The notes under the pieces are model-generated. The model did no database searches. It saw only the letters and a program-made list of their open reading frames with translations, and was not told the DNA's origin. Positions 9,225 to 17,857 of a DNA stretch of 64,000 nt are shown here, piece after piece. Numbering within the stretch: the first letter of the stretch is position 1; every line of letters starts with the position of its first letter. Source of the DNA: Aquimarina sp. AU58 (GTDB lineage: Bacteria; Bacteroidota; Bacteroidia; Flavobacteriales; Flavobacteriaceae); NCBI RefSeq assembly GCF_900312745.1, contig NZ_OMPD01000006.1:124001-188000 (forward strand). The letters are read 5' to 3'. Both the position numbers and the translations under genes were made by a program.

Positions 9225-9306
9225 GATATAAATTGATTTTTAATTAATAGAAATGAAAATTATTATTATTTGTAGACTACATTCCCCCTGTTTTCAGTGA
9301 AAAGCC
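9130..9306 (-). repeat. 177-bp tandem block, copy A (leader plus promoter/5' UTR)
   Basis: Matches 9503-9679 over its full 177 bp without an indel, offset exactly 373 bp, with about seven differences counted by eye. It covers the leader-coding part to the GG-Ala codons and about 82 bp upstream of the ATG. The core-coding part lies outside and has diverged. Confidence 0.9.
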
Positions 9307-9384
9307 TGTTTTTGGTACTCACAATGCACTAGAAGTACAGGGTGGTTTAGTTAAAAACAGGAATTCACCTAATATTATTGGAGA

Positions 9385-9597
9385 TTAGGGTATGGTTGTA
9401 TATGTTCTAGATTTACAGCCGGCAACACTACCTTGATATTGACATGAATCTTCAGGATCGCCACCTGTAGTAGGTGCTTTTCCTTCACTTTTTCCATGGT
9501 GCGGTGCCCCTCCATAAATAGTATTTAGACCATTCAATTTTGTGATTTCTAATTTTTTAAGATTCAATTTTTTTGAATTACTTGCTTGTTTTTTCAT
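9385..9597 (-). CDS. GG-leader RiPP precursor peptide B (lanthipeptide-like)
   Basis: A 70-residue paralogue of precursor A with the same leader (one change, His to Asn, before the TIYGG) and a different core of about 40 residues (APHHGKSEGKAPTTGG, then DSCQYQGSVAGCKSRTYTTIP) that has two Cys and many Thr/Ser. The gene is 180 bp after the CHAT gene on the same strand and 160 bp before precursor A. Each precursor keeps its own copy of the upstream block, so each probably has its own promoter. The class is inferred from the leader only. Confidence 0.75.
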   Translation of the reverse strand: MKKQASNSKKLNLKKLEITKLNGLNTIYGGAPHHGKSEGKAPTTGGDPEDSCQYQGSVAGCKSRTYTTIP

Positions 9598-9679
9598 GAT
9601 ATAAATTGATTTTTAATTAATAGAAATGAAAATTATTATTATTTATATACTGCATTCCCCCTGTTTTCAGTGAAAAGCC
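9503..9679 (-). repeat. 177-bp tandem block, copy B (leader plus promoter/5' UTR)
   Basis: Partner of 9130-9306 at a 373-bp period. Conservation stops at GTGAAAAGCC upstream and at the GG-Ala codons downstream, which marks the unit that was duplicated and kept. Confidence 0.9.
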
Positions 9680-9776
9680 AGAAACGTGTAATTAGAATAG
9701 TCGTAATCAGATTGAGGGTAGATTACTTCTTTTTCACTTCGTTATAAAAATCATTTAGGGCGATGGATTTAATGAT

Positions 9777-12700
9777 CTATTGTTTCTTAATTCTCCTCCT
9801 ATACAAAAACACCACCAAGAGTATAGCTGCTACAGCTCCCAATCCTAAAATCCAATACAGTTGGGTATTGTTATTAAACTGCATTGCAGTAGTATCTCCT
9901 ACTAGGTAAAATCCTCCCCAATAAAAAGGATCGGTACGATTGATATTAGCAGTGCTTAGGTATTGTAGTTTAGCTTGCTGTAAGGCTTTACCTTTATGCA
10001 TTCCTGCCTTAAGATTGGTGTAGAAATATTTCATTAACTCTGGTGTGGTTTGATCCGATACCTCCCAGCTGGTGAGTAACAAACTTTTGGTTCCTGCATA
10101 CTGAAAAGCAGTCCCTAAACTCATAATCCCTTCTCCTTTGGCAATCTTACCACTACCCGTATTACAGGCACTAAGTACAGTGAGTTCTGCAGGGATATCC
10201 AGAGCAAACAGCTCATGGCTATAGAGCAGATTATCTTCTATAGTGTCTTTACTCTTGGTAAAATAGAGTTTAGAGTTCTCTGGGCGCTCGTTATCTACCT
10301 CTCCATGTAGAGCAAGGTGTAGAATGTTGTATTGACCTGCATTGCTCTTAAAATTAGCTTCTACAGCCTGTGATCCGAAATAGTATTGCCCATCGATAAT
10401 ATCAGAAATGGCCTTGATCTCTTTACGGGTTCCTGGTAGGTCATCACCAGCATCTCTTAGTGTTGCCATACTTATTGTATGGGTGTCTGTAGTTTGAGTA
10501 CTATCTGAAAAAGAAAATGCCAGACATTCTTGTAATGGTTTAGTATCCAGATCACTTTTAGAAGTGGTAAACAACAGGTTTGCAGCATTGGCATAAGTAA
10601 TTGCATGCTCTTTAAGCAAATACGATAAGAGGGTTGGATTATTAGAATCATCTTTTTGAGTTAACAGTAGATCAAAATTAAGATGCCATAGTGGTCCATC
10701 GGGGATAATGATGAGTTGATCCCCAACTAATTTATCTTTAATCGGTGCTATAAGTGTATTATATAAGGTATATGCTTGTTGTTTATATACTCCTGTGTTT
10801 TTGTTAACAATACTTTTACGAAATGTCTCAACTTGCTCAGTCAGTTTTGGAGTCGATAGTTCTTGTACACTAATATCATGTTTAGAAATCGTAAAAGCAT
10901 AGGTGATACTATCTCCTGTAAAAAACTCTAACAAAGTAGTTGTGTCATCCAATTGTTGTTGGATATCTGACACCCTTACAATATCGTTTTTATACTTTAA
11001 TTGATAGTATTTGGGGTAATTTTTTTCTAAAACCTGGGTTAATGAATCTTGTGTTCTTTCAAGATTAAATAATTCGTTTTCATAATCTTTGATTTTTGTG
11101 GTATCTATATCTTTTTCTGAATGCTCTTCAGTAATTTTAGATTGGTAAAATGCTTTATCTGTTTTAATCGTTTTTCCCATTTCAATTATTTCTGAAGGTA
11201 ATCCTGCGAAATTTTTGGCATTAGCATCATTAAGTAATTCTTTTAAGGTATTAGCCTTACTTTTTTCAGCATAATAAAGAGCTTTCTCCAACAATTGTTC
11301 GTTTTTTTTGGAAGCGTATAATAATAAGTGCGCTGCTATTGCATCTTGAGATACCTCTTTTACTTGTTTGGCAAAGTTTACTTTATCCTGATAGTTTTGG
11401 TAGGATTGCCTAATTTGATCGATAATCATATCTATATTTTTATAAATAATGATACTCTGATCAAGATATTTTAAATCTCTGTTTTCTAGGTATTGTAATT
11501 GCAGTGTTTTGGCTTTCCCTTTTAATGTTTCCAATAACTTATGCAAATCGTAGTAACGATTTGGGTTGAAGGTGTTATCGTGCTTTTTTGAACCTTTATT
11601 TATGGTATTAGCAAGTAAAGCATTATCAAAATGGTTAATAGCTTTTTTGTATACCTGTTGTCTTTTATGAATAGTTGCAATTTGATTTTGGGATTGGATG
11701 GTATGAAAGTGCTGTTTTCCATATAAATTTTGTAAAATATTTAAACTTTTTTTAGAATATTGTAATGCACTAGTATGTATTTCTTTTTCAAGATACAGTT
11801 GTGCAATACCTAGATATATATCTGAAATTTTTAAATTCTCTTTATTAAAGATTTTTTTTCTTATTGTTAAAACCTTTTCGTAATAAGTCAATGCGAGGTC
11901 ATATTTTTTTTCATACATATAAACCTCTCCAATATTCCTATATAGACTTCCCATATCATCACTATTTTCTCCATATATGGTTTTGTAAATTGGTAAAGCT
12001 TTTTTATAATAGAGTAATGCCTTTTTGTAATCCTTTTTATTTTTGAAAATGATGCCACTATTCATATAATTGCCAGCAATTTTTTTGTGACTTAGTCCAT
12101 TATTGATTTTAAGGTTTATTTCAATACTTTTTTTATAATATTGTAATGCTTTGTCATCCTCTCCTTTCTTATAATAAACAACACCTATATTATTATATGT
12201 CATAGCTAATCCAAACAAATCATTTCTCGTAGTAAATATTGGAACTACTTTTTGATAATAATTTAAGGCATTGTCATATCTCATAAGGTAATAATGACAG
12301 ATGCCTATGTTTAAATAGGAAGGTCCTAAGGAAGATTCGTTTTCTTTTGGTTTTTTTAAGATTATTTCCAAATCTTTTTTTAAATAATTTAAAGCTTTTT
12401 CATGTTTTGATAGATGTATATATACAAGTCCAATATAACTATAAGTTTTTCCTGTTTTTGGATGGTAAGGACCTAATTTTTTTATGTTAATAGCTAACGC
12501 AATTTTTAGATGTTGCAGAGCCTTTTGGTAATTAGAAGTATAATAATAAATTAAACCTAAATAAATATGAGATGTTGCAATATCAATATGTTGTTCTGGA
12601 AATATTTTTTGTTGGATGTTTAATGCCTTTTGGTGGTGTAATAATGCTTTGTCATAATCAGGAATACTTTCATAATATTTACCCATATTACTGTAAGCAC

Positions 12701-13055
12701 GAGCTTCTTGCTCATTCTCATTCGTAAGATACTTGTTACTTATTTCTAAAGCATTTTTAGAGCTTTGTAAAGCTTTTTCTAATTTACGAGTACGCCTGTA
12801 ACCTTCTGAGATTTTATTATAACAACTTGCTACCTTTTCCCAGAGTTTATTTTTCTCATATATAGGTAAAGCTTTTTGAAAATAAATTATAGAGCTATCT
12901 CGTTTTTTGTTTTTTAACAAAGAATCCGCTTTTCTATAGTATTGTGCTGCCAGTGCAGTATCTTTTTCTACCTGTGCATAGGTAGTATATGTTGATGCTA
13001 TAAAAAAGACAAAAGAGGCTAAAGAGACTTGGAAAATAGGTCGTATTTTTTTCAT
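9777..13055 (-). CDS. Exported TPR-CHAT protease with C-terminal membrane anchor
   Basis: From the ATG at 13055 the protein has 1092 residues: a signal peptide (MKKIRPIFQVSLASFVFFIA, ending ...TYAQ), a long TPR array of about 40-residue repeats (for example ALNYYQKVVPIF, ALQYYKKSIEI, ALLYYKKALPIY), a coiled stretch, and a CHAT domain with the catalytic pair LHLALHG (His) and LSACNTG (Cys). It ends with one membrane helix (LGAVAAILLVVFLY) and a basic tail. CHAT domains are caspase-like cysteine proteases, and the TPRs probably bind partners. The predicted topology puts protease and TPRs in the periplasm. The open frame extends upstream to 13151, but the signal peptide fits the 13055 start (13064 also possible). 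The RiPP precursors lie directly downstream on the same strand. Confidence 0.85.
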   Translation of the reverse strand: MKKIRPIFQVSLASFVFFIASTYTTYAQVEKDTALAAQYYRKADSLLKNKKRDSSIIYFQKALPIYEKNKLWEKVASCYNKISEGYRRTRKLEKALQSSKNALEISNKYLTNENEQEARAYSNMGKYYESIPDYDKALLHHQKALNIQQKIFPEQHIDIATSHIYLGLIYYYTSNYQKALQHLKIALAINIKKLGPYHPKTGKTYSYIGLVYIHLSKHEKALNYLKKDLEIILKKPKENESSLGPSYLNIGICHYYLMRYDNALNYYQKVVPIFTTRNDLFGLAMTYNNIGVVYYKKGEDDKALQYYKKSIEINLKINNGLSHKKIAGNYMNSGIIFKNKKDYKKALLYYKKALPIYKTIYGENSDDMGSLYRNIGEVYMYEKKYDLALTYYEKVLTIRKKIFNKENLKISDIYLGIAQLYLEKEIHTSALQYSKKSLNILQNLYGKQHFHTIQSQNQIATIHKRQQVYKKAINHFDNALLANTINKGSKKHDNTFNPNRYYDLHKLLETLKGKAKTLQLQYLENRDLKYLDQSIIIYKNIDMIIDQIRQSYQNYQDKVNFAKQVKEVSQDAIAAHLLLYASKKNEQLLEKALYYAEKSKANTLKELLNDANAKNFAGLPSEIIEMGKTIKTDKAFYQSKITEEHSEKDIDTTKIKDYENELFNLERTQDSLTQVLEKNYPKYYQLKYKNDIVRVSDIQQQLDDTTTLLEFFTGDSITYAFTISKHDISVQELSTPKLTEQVETFRKSIVNKNTGVYKQQAYTLYNTLIAPIKDKLVGDQLIIIPDGPLWHLNFDLLLTQKDDSNNPTLLSYLLKEHAITYANAANLLFTTSKSDLDTKPLQECLAFSFSDSTQTTDTHTISMATLRDAGDDLPGTRKEIKAISDIIDGQYYFGSQAVEANFKSNAGQYNILHLALHGEVDNERPENSKLYFTKSKDTIEDNLLYSHELFALDIPAELTVLSACNTGSGKIAKGEGIMSLGTAFQYAGTKSLLLTSWEVSDQTTPELMKYFYTNLKAGMHKGKALQQAKLQYLSTANINRTDPFYWGGFYLVGDTTAMQFNNNTQLYWILGLGAVAAILLVVFLYRRRIKKQ

Positions 13056-13253
13056 AGATGACATTGTGTATGTTAATAACAAAGAACGTAAAAATGTTAC
13101 TTTATTTTTTGTTTGTGGGGGTGGAAACATGATTTGATATATATAATACATGTTATGCTAAACCTGTTGGAATAAATTTTACAATTGGTGAGAACAATAA
13201 ATCAATACGATCCAATTTCTACCATATTCATAGCTGGATATTATCCATATTTT

Positions 13254-13261
13254 TATCTTTG
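13254..13261 (+). promoter_or_regulatory. -7 promoter box (TATCTTTG) of tyrS
   Basis: Exact match to TAnnTTTG, 25 nt before the ATG at 13287. It also shows that a TTG at 13272 is too close to the transcription start to be the preferred initiation codon. Confidence 0.55.
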
Positions 13262-13286
13262 TCGCTCTTAATTGAATTATAGTACA

Positions 13287-14582
13287 ATGACTACAAATTT
13301 TATAGAAGAATTACGTTGGAGAGGAATGTTGCACGATGCCATGCCTGGAACCGAAGAATACCTAATGGAGCAAATGAGATCTGCCTATGTAGGGTTTGAT
13401 CCTACAGCAGATTCATTGCATATCGGTAACCTGGTTCCTATCATGTTATTGGCGCATTACCAGAGAGCAGGGCATAAGCCTTTTGCATTGGTTGGTGGTG
13501 CCACAGGTATGATTGGTGATCCATCAGGGAAATCGGCAGAGCGTAATCTATTGGACGAAAAAACACTTCGTCACAACCAGGAAGCTATAAAATCACAACT
13601 TAGCAGATTTTTGGATTTTGAAAGTAATGTTCCCAATGCAGCTGTATTGGTCAATAACTACGATTGGATGAAAGAATTCTCATTTCTGGAGTTTATTAGA
13701 GATGTAGGTAAGCATATTACAGTAAATTATATGATGGCCAAGGATTCTGTTAAGAATCGAATTTCGTCAGAATCATCAGAAGGGATGTCATTTACAGAAT
13801 TTACATACCAACTGGTACAGGGATATGACTTTTTGCATTTGTATAGAGCACATGCATGTACTTTACAAATGGGAGGTAGCGATCAGTGGGGTAATATCAC
13901 TACAGGAACCGAACTCATTAGAAGAATAGCCGGCGGAAAAGGATATGCCTTGACCTGTCCGTTGATTACAAAATCTGATGGGTCAAAATTTGGTAAGTCT
14001 GAAGGTGGAAATGTATGGCTGGATGCTAAACGAACATCACCATATAAATTCTATCAATATTGGTTAAATACCAGTGATGAAGATGCCGAAAAATACATTA
14101 AGATTTTTACGTTTTTAACCGAAGAGGAAATAAAATCCCTGGTGGCTGCTCATAAAGAAGCTCCACATCAACGAGTTTTACAAAAGAAACTGGCAGATGA
14201 GGTTACGGTTATTGTACATTCTAAGGAAGATCTAGATAATGCGATTAAAGCATCTGCAATTCTTTTTGGAAAATCTACATCTGAAGATCTAAAAGGTTTG
14301 GATGAAGCTACTTTTTTGGATGTTTTTGACGGAGTACCACAAGCCGAGATTGCTAAAGATATGATCGCTAATGGTATTGATATGATTGGCGCCCTGGCAG
14401 AACACACAGGATTTCTTAAATCGAATGGCGAAGCCAGAAGAGCACTAAAAGAAAATTCTATCTCGGTAAACAAAGAAAAGGTTAACGATAGTTATTCGAT
14501 ATCTAATAATGACTTGATCAACGATCAGTTTGTTTTATTACAACGTGGTAAGAAAAACTATTTTGTGATCAGAGTGGTATAA
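13287..14582 (+). CDS. tyrS: Tyrosyl-tRNA synthetase
   Basis: Charges tRNA-Tyr with tyrosine in the cytosol. The 431-residue protein has the class I signatures SLHIGNLVP (HIGH) and KFGKSEGGN (KMSKS variant), the tyrosine-pocket region [13 protein letters not shown], and a C-terminal S4 RNA-binding domain ([15 protein letters not shown]). The length is normal. The frame is open to a TTG at 13272, but the ATG at 13287 ([13 protein letters not shown]) aligns with the usual family start. It is transcribed alone and followed by two hairpins. Confidence 0.97.
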   Translation: MTTNFIEELRWRGMLHDAMPGTEEYLMEQMRSAYVGFDPTADSLHIGNLVPIMLLAHYQRAGHKPFALVGGATGMIGDPSGKSAERNLLDEKTLRHNQEAIKSQLSRFLDFESNVPNAAVLVNNYDWMKEFSFLEFIRDVGKHITVNYMMAKDSVKNRISSESSEGMSFTEFTYQLVQGYDFLHLYRAHACTLQMGGSDQWGNITTGTELIRRIAGGKGYALTCPLITKSDGSKFGKSEGGNVWLDAKRTSPYKFYQYWLNTSDEDAEKYIKIFTFLTEEEIKSLVAAHKEAPHQRVLQKKLADEVTVIVHSKEDLDNAIKASAILFGKSTSEDLKGLDEATFLDVFDGVPQAEIAKDMIANGIDMIGALAEHTGFLKSNGEARRALKENSISVNKEKVNDSYSISNNDLINDQFVLLQRGKKNYFVIRVV

Positions 14583-14640
14583 AATGTGAGTAGAATCTAT
14601 TTAAGGGTACTATATTAAATTTGTTTAAAAATAGAATATT

Positions 14641-14676
14641 AAAAAAGGAGAGGAATATTGAGTATTTCTCTCTTTT
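14641..14676 (+). terminator. Intrinsic terminator of tyrS
   Basis: Stem GAGAGGAATA / TATTTCTCTC (one G-U pair) with a 5-nt loop, followed by TTTT on the plus strand, about 60 bp after the tyrS stop. Confidence 0.65.
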
Positions 14677-14679
14677 AAA

Positions 14680-14898
14680 ACAAAAACAGGTAAGCATTCG
14701 CTTACCTGTTTTCTTCAAAGAAATTAATTTTATTAATTGATATACTAGTTCCTAATGTTCAATCTAATTTATTGCTAAATATAATTTAAGGACTATTCAC
14801 CTAGAAATAGAGTTAATTTCTTTGTTATGGCTTTGTCACATTTCTACAACAAAACCCATTTCTTTTTAACTAAAAATTTAAAGAAATCATTTGTTAAC
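14680..14898 (-). ncRNA. Candidate small RNA between tyrS and hpf
   Basis: About 215 nt without a meaningful reading frame on the minus strand; the only ATGs give peptides of seven codons or fewer. It is bounded by a -7-like box (TACTTTAG, 14905-14912) on its 5' side and the perfect hairpin at 14683-14716 on its 3' side. A CRP/FNR-type site at 14935-14948 lies at the same spacing from the -7-like box as at five other promoters here. Inferred from architecture only; no known RNA family is recognised. A plus-strand promoter (AATTTTTG near 14970) is an alternative user of the same site. Confidence 0.35.
14683..14716. terminator. Second perfect hairpin, likely terminator for a minus-strand transcript
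   Basis: Perfect stem AAAACAGGTAAGC / GCTTACCTGTTTT with an ATTC loop. Reading the minus strand it is followed by TTTTTG and more T, so it can end a transcript coming from the right. It may also back up tyrS termination. Confidence 0.7.
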
Positions 14899-14934
14899 CA
14901 TTAGCTAAAGTAGTTCTGTTAGGATTCATAAAAC

Positions 14935-14948
14935 ATGACAAATGTCAG
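14935..14948 (-). promoter_or_regulatory. CRP/FNR-type site S1 (ATGAC-AAAT-GTCAG)
   Basis: TGA-N6-TCA dyad. The centre is 36.5 nt from the end of the -7-like box TACTTTAG (14905-14912, minus strand), the same spacing as at sites S2, S3, S4 and S6. Confidence 0.5.
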
Positions 14949-14999
14949 TTTTTGAACTTTAGAATGTTAAATTTTTGACTCATTTCAGAAATGTAGTGC

Positions 15000-15302
15000 C
15001 TAGATGTATGGCTTCATTTCTTGTTTTCGTTTTTTGAGTTGTCTTTCTAAATCACTAAGTGTTTCTTTAAAAGCAGATTCAAAATTTTTCTCATTAGATG
15101 TAGCGTATAGTTTTGGTCCTGGTAAACTTAATTCTACATCACAGATTTTACCTTTTCCTTTTGGGTCATTTTCTTTTTTAAAAAACACATCCGATTTAAT
15201 TATCCAGTCATATTTTTTGAATAATTTATTTAGTTTTTCATGTACATAACCTTCCATAGTTTCACTAGTTGGCATTTGCACAAATTGAATATTGATTTGC
15301 AT
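15000..15302 (-). CDS. hpf: Ribosome hibernation-promoting factor (HPF/RaiA, short form)
   Basis: A 100-residue HPF/YfiA-type protein (MQINIQFVQMPTSETMEGYV, then DVELSLPGPKLYATSNEKNF and a C-terminal basic end KRKQEMKPYI). Short HPF proteins bind the decoding region of the 30S subunit and silence ribosomes in stationary phase or stress. The length fits the short class without the dimerisation tail. Its likely promoter carries a CRP/FNR-type site (S2) at 15446-15459, which gives a leader of roughly 105 nt. It is divergent from the exporter operon. Confidence 0.9.
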   Translation of the reverse strand: MQINIQFVQMPTSETMEGYVHEKLNKLFKKYDWIIKSDVFFKKENDPKGKGKICDVELSLPGPKLYATSNEKNFESAFKETLSDLERQLKKRKQEMKPYI

Positions 15303-15415
15303 TTTTTTTATATTTTATGGTTCTTAATTGTTAGATCTATACTACTCTGTATTAGTATAAAATTCACATGGTTTCTGAGCTTCATTAGAGCTGGTGTTTT
15401 GATCTAATCTCTATG

Positions 15416-15459
15416 CTAAAATAAAGACTATCATCTTTTTTAAATATGACAAATATCAT
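15416..15459 (-). promoter_or_regulatory. hpf promoter with CRP/FNR-type site S2
   Basis: Site ATGAC-AAAT-ATCAT at 15446-15459 and a -7-like box TATTTTAG at 15416-15423 (one mismatch to TAnnTTTG), spaced 36.5 nt centre to box end on the minus strand. The weaker box would fit an activator-dependent promoter. Confidence 0.5.
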
Positions 15460-15505
15460 TCCGAAAATCAGTCTTTTCGACGAAATTCGATAAAAATATG
15501 TATAT

Positions 15506-16588
15506 ATGTCTAAACATGTATTATGGATGTTTTTTACTATTGTTCTTATATCCTGTGCAGATAAAGAAGAAAAAATTCTTCCTGCGGTAACAGGCATTAC
15601 AGAATTGGTATACTCATCGGTTACGATCCAGCCAGACAGCTTGTATCAGGTGTATGCTTCGGTACATGGTATTTTGGATAAAAACCTTGTAGAAGAAGGA
15701 GATGAGGTTAAAAAAGAAACTCCATTACTTCAGATTATAAACAGTAACCCTAAGTTAAATACAGAAAATGCTAAGTTGTCGTTCGAACTTGCTCAAAAAA
15801 ACTATAATGGTAATGCTGCAATTCTAAGTAGTATAGAAGAAGAAATTAAATCGGCAACTCTTAAAATGACTAATGATTCTATAAATTATTGTCGTCAGAA
15901 AAACCTGTGGAGTCAACAGATAGGTTCTAAAATAGAGTATGATACTAAAAAACTTGCCTATGAACTTTCTACAAATTCTTTGAGCCTGTTAAAAAACAAG
16001 TACGATAGAACCCGAGAAGAACTCAAGACCCGGTTACAACAAGCAAAAAACAATTATAAAACGTCGGTAATAACCACCAAAGATTTTACCATTAGTAGCA
16101 AGATTAATGGTAAGGTATATGGTCTATATAAGAATTCCGGAGAGATTATAAATACTATAGAACCCATAGCAGCAGTGGGTAGTGCTACTATTTTTGTTGT
16201 CGAGATGCTCGTTGATGAAGTGGATATTGTGAAAATTAAAAAAAACCAGAAAGCTATAATAACTCTGGATGCATATAATGGAGAGGTATTTACTGCAAAA
16301 GTGAGTAAAATATACCCTAAAAAAGATGAGCGTAATCAGACCTTTATGGTTGAAGCTCTTTTTGATAAAAGTCCAGAGGTATTATACCCTGGGTTATCTG
16401 GAGAGGCAAATATTATCATAGCTCAAAAAAAAGAAGTGCTAACCATACCAAAAGAATACCTGATTGACGGTACTAAGGTGAAAACTGAAAAAGGAACAGT
16501 AGAAATTGTTATTGGGCTTCAGAGTATGGATACTGTAGAAATCTTATCAGGAATTACCAAAGATACCTGGATTTATAAACCCGAATAA
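15506..16588 (+). CDS. Lipoprotein periplasmic adaptor of a MacA/HlyD-type exporter
   Basis: A 360-residue membrane-fusion protein. The signal peptide ends in a lipobox (FFTIVLISC, Cys near 17). It continues with a biotinyl-lipoyl-like first half (VHGILDKNLVEEGDEVKKETPLLQI), a long alpha-helical hairpin (about residues 90-190), a second lipoyl half (TISSKINGKVYGLYKNSGEII) and a beta-barrel (VEMLVDEVDIVKIKKNQKAIITLDAY). It bridges the ABC permease to an outer-membrane channel. The stop TAA shares its last base with the ATG of the permease, so the two are coupled. Confidence 0.87.
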   Translation: MSKHVLWMFFTIVLISCADKEEKILPAVTGITELVYSSVTIQPDSLYQVYASVHGILDKNLVEEGDEVKKETPLLQIINSNPKLNTENAKLSFELAQKNYNGNAAILSSIEEEIKSATLKMTNDSINYCRQKNLWSQQIGSKIEYDTKKLAYELSTNSLSLLKNKYDRTREELKTRLQQAKNNYKTSVITTKDFTISSKINGKVYGLYKNSGEIINTIEPIAAVGSATIFVVEMLVDEVDIVKIKKNQKAIITLDAYNGEVFTAKVSKIYPKKDERNQTFMVEALFDKSPEVLYPGLSGEANIIIAQKKEVLTIPKEYLIDGTKVKTEKGTVEIVIGLQSMDTVEILSGITKDTWIYKPE

Positions 16589-17850
16589 TGACCAATTGGA
16601 AAGTCATATTAAACATTGCCAGAACACATCTGGTTACCAAAATCAAACAAACTGTAACAGCAGCTTTGGGTGTGACTTTTGGTATTGGCGCATATATTAC
16701 TTTGGTTTGTTTTATGACTGGGCTGAATAAGATGTTAGATGATTTGATTCTTAATCAGACACCACATATTCATATTTTTAATGAGATTGAACCTTCAAAA
16801 AAACAACCTGTAGACTTATATGGTGAACTTCAAAATACATTTAATGTAGTACATTCGATTAAACCAAAACAAAGTCAGAAAAGAATTCACAATGCACTTC
16901 CTATTATTAATTACCTTAATAAAGATCCTAAGGTTAGGGGAGCAATACCACAGATTAAATCACAAATATTTTATATCTCAGGATCTATTGAATTGGGAGG
17001 TAATCTTACAGGTGTTGATATTATGAAAGAAGTAGAGTTTTTTAATTTCAGGGATTATATCGTTAAAGGAACTCCACAGGCTTTGCAGCGCAATGATAAT
17101 GGTATTTTGCTAGGCGCAGGTGTTGCAAAAAAAATGTCTCTTACTATTGGTGATAGAGTGCAAATTAGTACCATAAAAGGAGATGTTTTTCCGTTAAAAA
17201 TTGTAGGAATATATCAAAGTGGGATTGCCGATATTGATAACATTCAAAGTTTTGCTACTATTAAAACTGTACAGCGTATTCTGGGAGAAGCAGAAAATTA
17301 TATTACAGATATCAATGTAAAACTTCATCATATTGAACAAGCCATCACATTAGCAGAAAAAGTAGAGCAACAGTTTAAGCTCAAAGCGATTGATATTAAT
17401 ACTGCTAATGCACAATTTGAAACAGGAACCACAATTAGGAATCTAATTACCTATGCTGTTTCTATAACGTTATTGATTGTGGCAGGGTTTGGTATTTACA
17501 ATATTCTAAATATGCTTATTTATGAAAAAATGAATGATATCGCTATTCTAAAGGCAACTGGTTTTTCGGGTAAAGATGTACAGTTGATTTTTATGAGTCA
17601 AGCTATGATCATTGGTGTTGTTGGCGGAGTTTTAGGATTGTTAATTGGATTTGGCCTATCTCATCTTATCGATCAGTTACCTTTTGAAACAGAGGCACTG
17701 CCAACTATTACTACTTATCCTATTAATCATAATCTCTGGTTTTATGGCATTGGCATAACCTTCGCTATGATTTCAACTTTTTTGGCAGGGTATTTACCTT
17801 CTCAGAAAGCAAAAAAAATAGACCCTGTGCGTATCATCAGGGGGCAATAA
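16588..17850 (+). CDS. ABC transporter permease (MacB/FtsX-LolE type)
   Basis: A 420-residue permease with one N-terminal membrane helix (TAALGVTFGIGAYITLVCF), a large periplasmic domain (about residues 45-270) and three C-terminal helices with the FtsX-domain pattern (YEKMNDIAILKATGFSGKDV, then PSQKAKKIDPVRIIRG). This mechanotransmission-type architecture is found in MacB and LolCE. It works with the adaptor upstream and the ATPase 7 bp downstream. The substrate is unknown: a peptide, a lipoprotein or a drug are all possible. Confidence 0.87.
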   Translation: MTNWKVILNIARTHLVTKIKQTVTAALGVTFGIGAYITLVCFMTGLNKMLDDLILNQTPHIHIFNEIEPSKKQPVDLYGELQNTFNVVHSIKPKQSQKRIHNALPIINYLNKDPKVRGAIPQIKSQIFYISGSIELGGNLTGVDIMKEVEFFNFRDYIVKGTPQALQRNDNGILLGAGVAKKMSLTIGDRVQISTIKGDVFPLKIVGIYQSGIADIDNIQSFATIKTVQRILGEAENYITDINVKLHHIEQAITLAEKVEQQFKLKAIDINTANAQFETGTTIRNLITYAVSITLLIVAGFGIYNILNMLIYEKMNDIAILKATGFSGKDVQLIFMSQAMIIGVVGGVLGLLIGFGLSHLIDQLPFETEALPTITTYPINHNLWFYGIGITFAMISTFLAGYLPSQKAKKIDPVRIIRGQ

Positions 17851-17857
17851 CAATGCT

